A stretch of 64,000 nucleotides of DNA from Akkermansia muciniphila. Lineage in GTDB: Bacteria > Verrucomicrobiota > Verrucomicrobiia > Limisphaerales > BJHT01. Location: NCBI GenBank assembly GCA_945861535.1, contig CAMAUZ010000018.1, positions 34,699-98,698 of the forward strand, written 5' to 3'. The notes beneath the pieces were generated by a model. The model was not told where the DNA came from. It ran no database searches and worked only from the letters and a program-made list of their open reading frames with translations. Within the stretch, counting starts at the first letter, position 1; every line of letters starts with the position of its first letter. The position numbers and the translations under genes are program-made. Positions 63,948-64,000 of this stretch are shown in pieces.

Positions 63948-64000
63948 ATGAAAACACTGTCGCTGGCCGCTCCCGTCTTCGAGATCGATCCTTCGCCCGT
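63948..64000 (+). CDS. Start of a CDS running off the window
   Basis: An ATG at 63948 opens a frame (MKTLSLAAPVFEIDPSPV) that continues past the end of the window. Too short to identify. GGCTGGG precedes the ATG. Confidence 0.4.
   Translation, partial: MKTLSLAAPVFEIDPSP

Overview
The window is a contiguous, GC-rich (by eye about 65%) piece of bacterial chromosome with housekeeping genes and no rRNA, tRNA, CRISPR array or transposase gene that I could see. Gene content points to the phylum Verrucomicrobiota, probably the Pedosphaera/Limisphaera side (inference): two Tat-exported DUF1501 proteins, a sialate O-acetylesterase, a DUF1559-like protein, secreted proteins ending in a '..FYR..' C-terminal domain, a Gram-negative LPS/Kdo export operon with HprK, and a class II (B12) ribonucleotide reductase.

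Layout. 1-2.6 kb: rplY(partial)-pth-rpsF-ssb-rplI, closed by a strong terminator; rpsR is missing from its usual place. 2.7-8.7 kb: secA, a small secreted Cys-rich protein, an Sfp-type phosphopantetheinyl transferase, a membrane FHA protein, and hemB on the other strand. 8.7-19.6 kb: accessory genes of unknown or catabolic type (membrane protein, FG-GAP protein, DapA-like aldolase, sialate O-acetylesterase, DUF1501) and two toxin-antitoxin loci (VapBC-like, HicAB-like with an extra small gene). 19.7-25.2 kb: a lyase-like/DUF59 fusion, a conserved hypothetical, gnd, and a fatty-acid desaturase. 25.2-26.9 kb: a lower-GC three-gene TIGR04255 cassette. 27.0-34.6 kb: a lipid-modification cluster (FAD oxidoreductase, DUF1365, two CFA-synthase-like methyltransferases, DUF1475, DUF1295), interrupted by a two-gene retropepsin-like cassette. 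34.7-37.1 kb: ndk and a CotH protein. 37.1-38.7 kb: a repeat-rich gap with a possible small membrane peptide. 38.7-45.4 kb: a cell-envelope cluster (FecR-TPR-beta-barrel fusion, carboxypeptidase-regulatory-repeat protein, HExxHxxGxxD protease). 46-54 kb, mostly minus strand: glycosyltransferase, then glgC-kdsA-kdsC-lptC-lptA-lptB-hprK, with glmS divergent. 56.6-64 kb: nrdJ, an EamA-type exporter, a second DUF1501 protein and small genes.

The most unusual feature is a dense population of composite inverted repeats: at least ten sequence families and about twenty copies in 64 kb. Each copy usually pairs two short palindromic units head to head, like a REPIN. Many lie between convergent genes, but four are in frame inside protein genes (DUF1365 twice, a CFA-like methyltransferase, KdsC), resembling Rickettsia palindromic elements. 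A second window-wide pattern is a sigma70-like promoter (TTGNNN, 16-17 bp, TANNNT or similar) placed only a few to about 25 bases before start codons, implying very short leaders.

All function calls come from reading translated sequence and recalled family motifs; no database search was possible.
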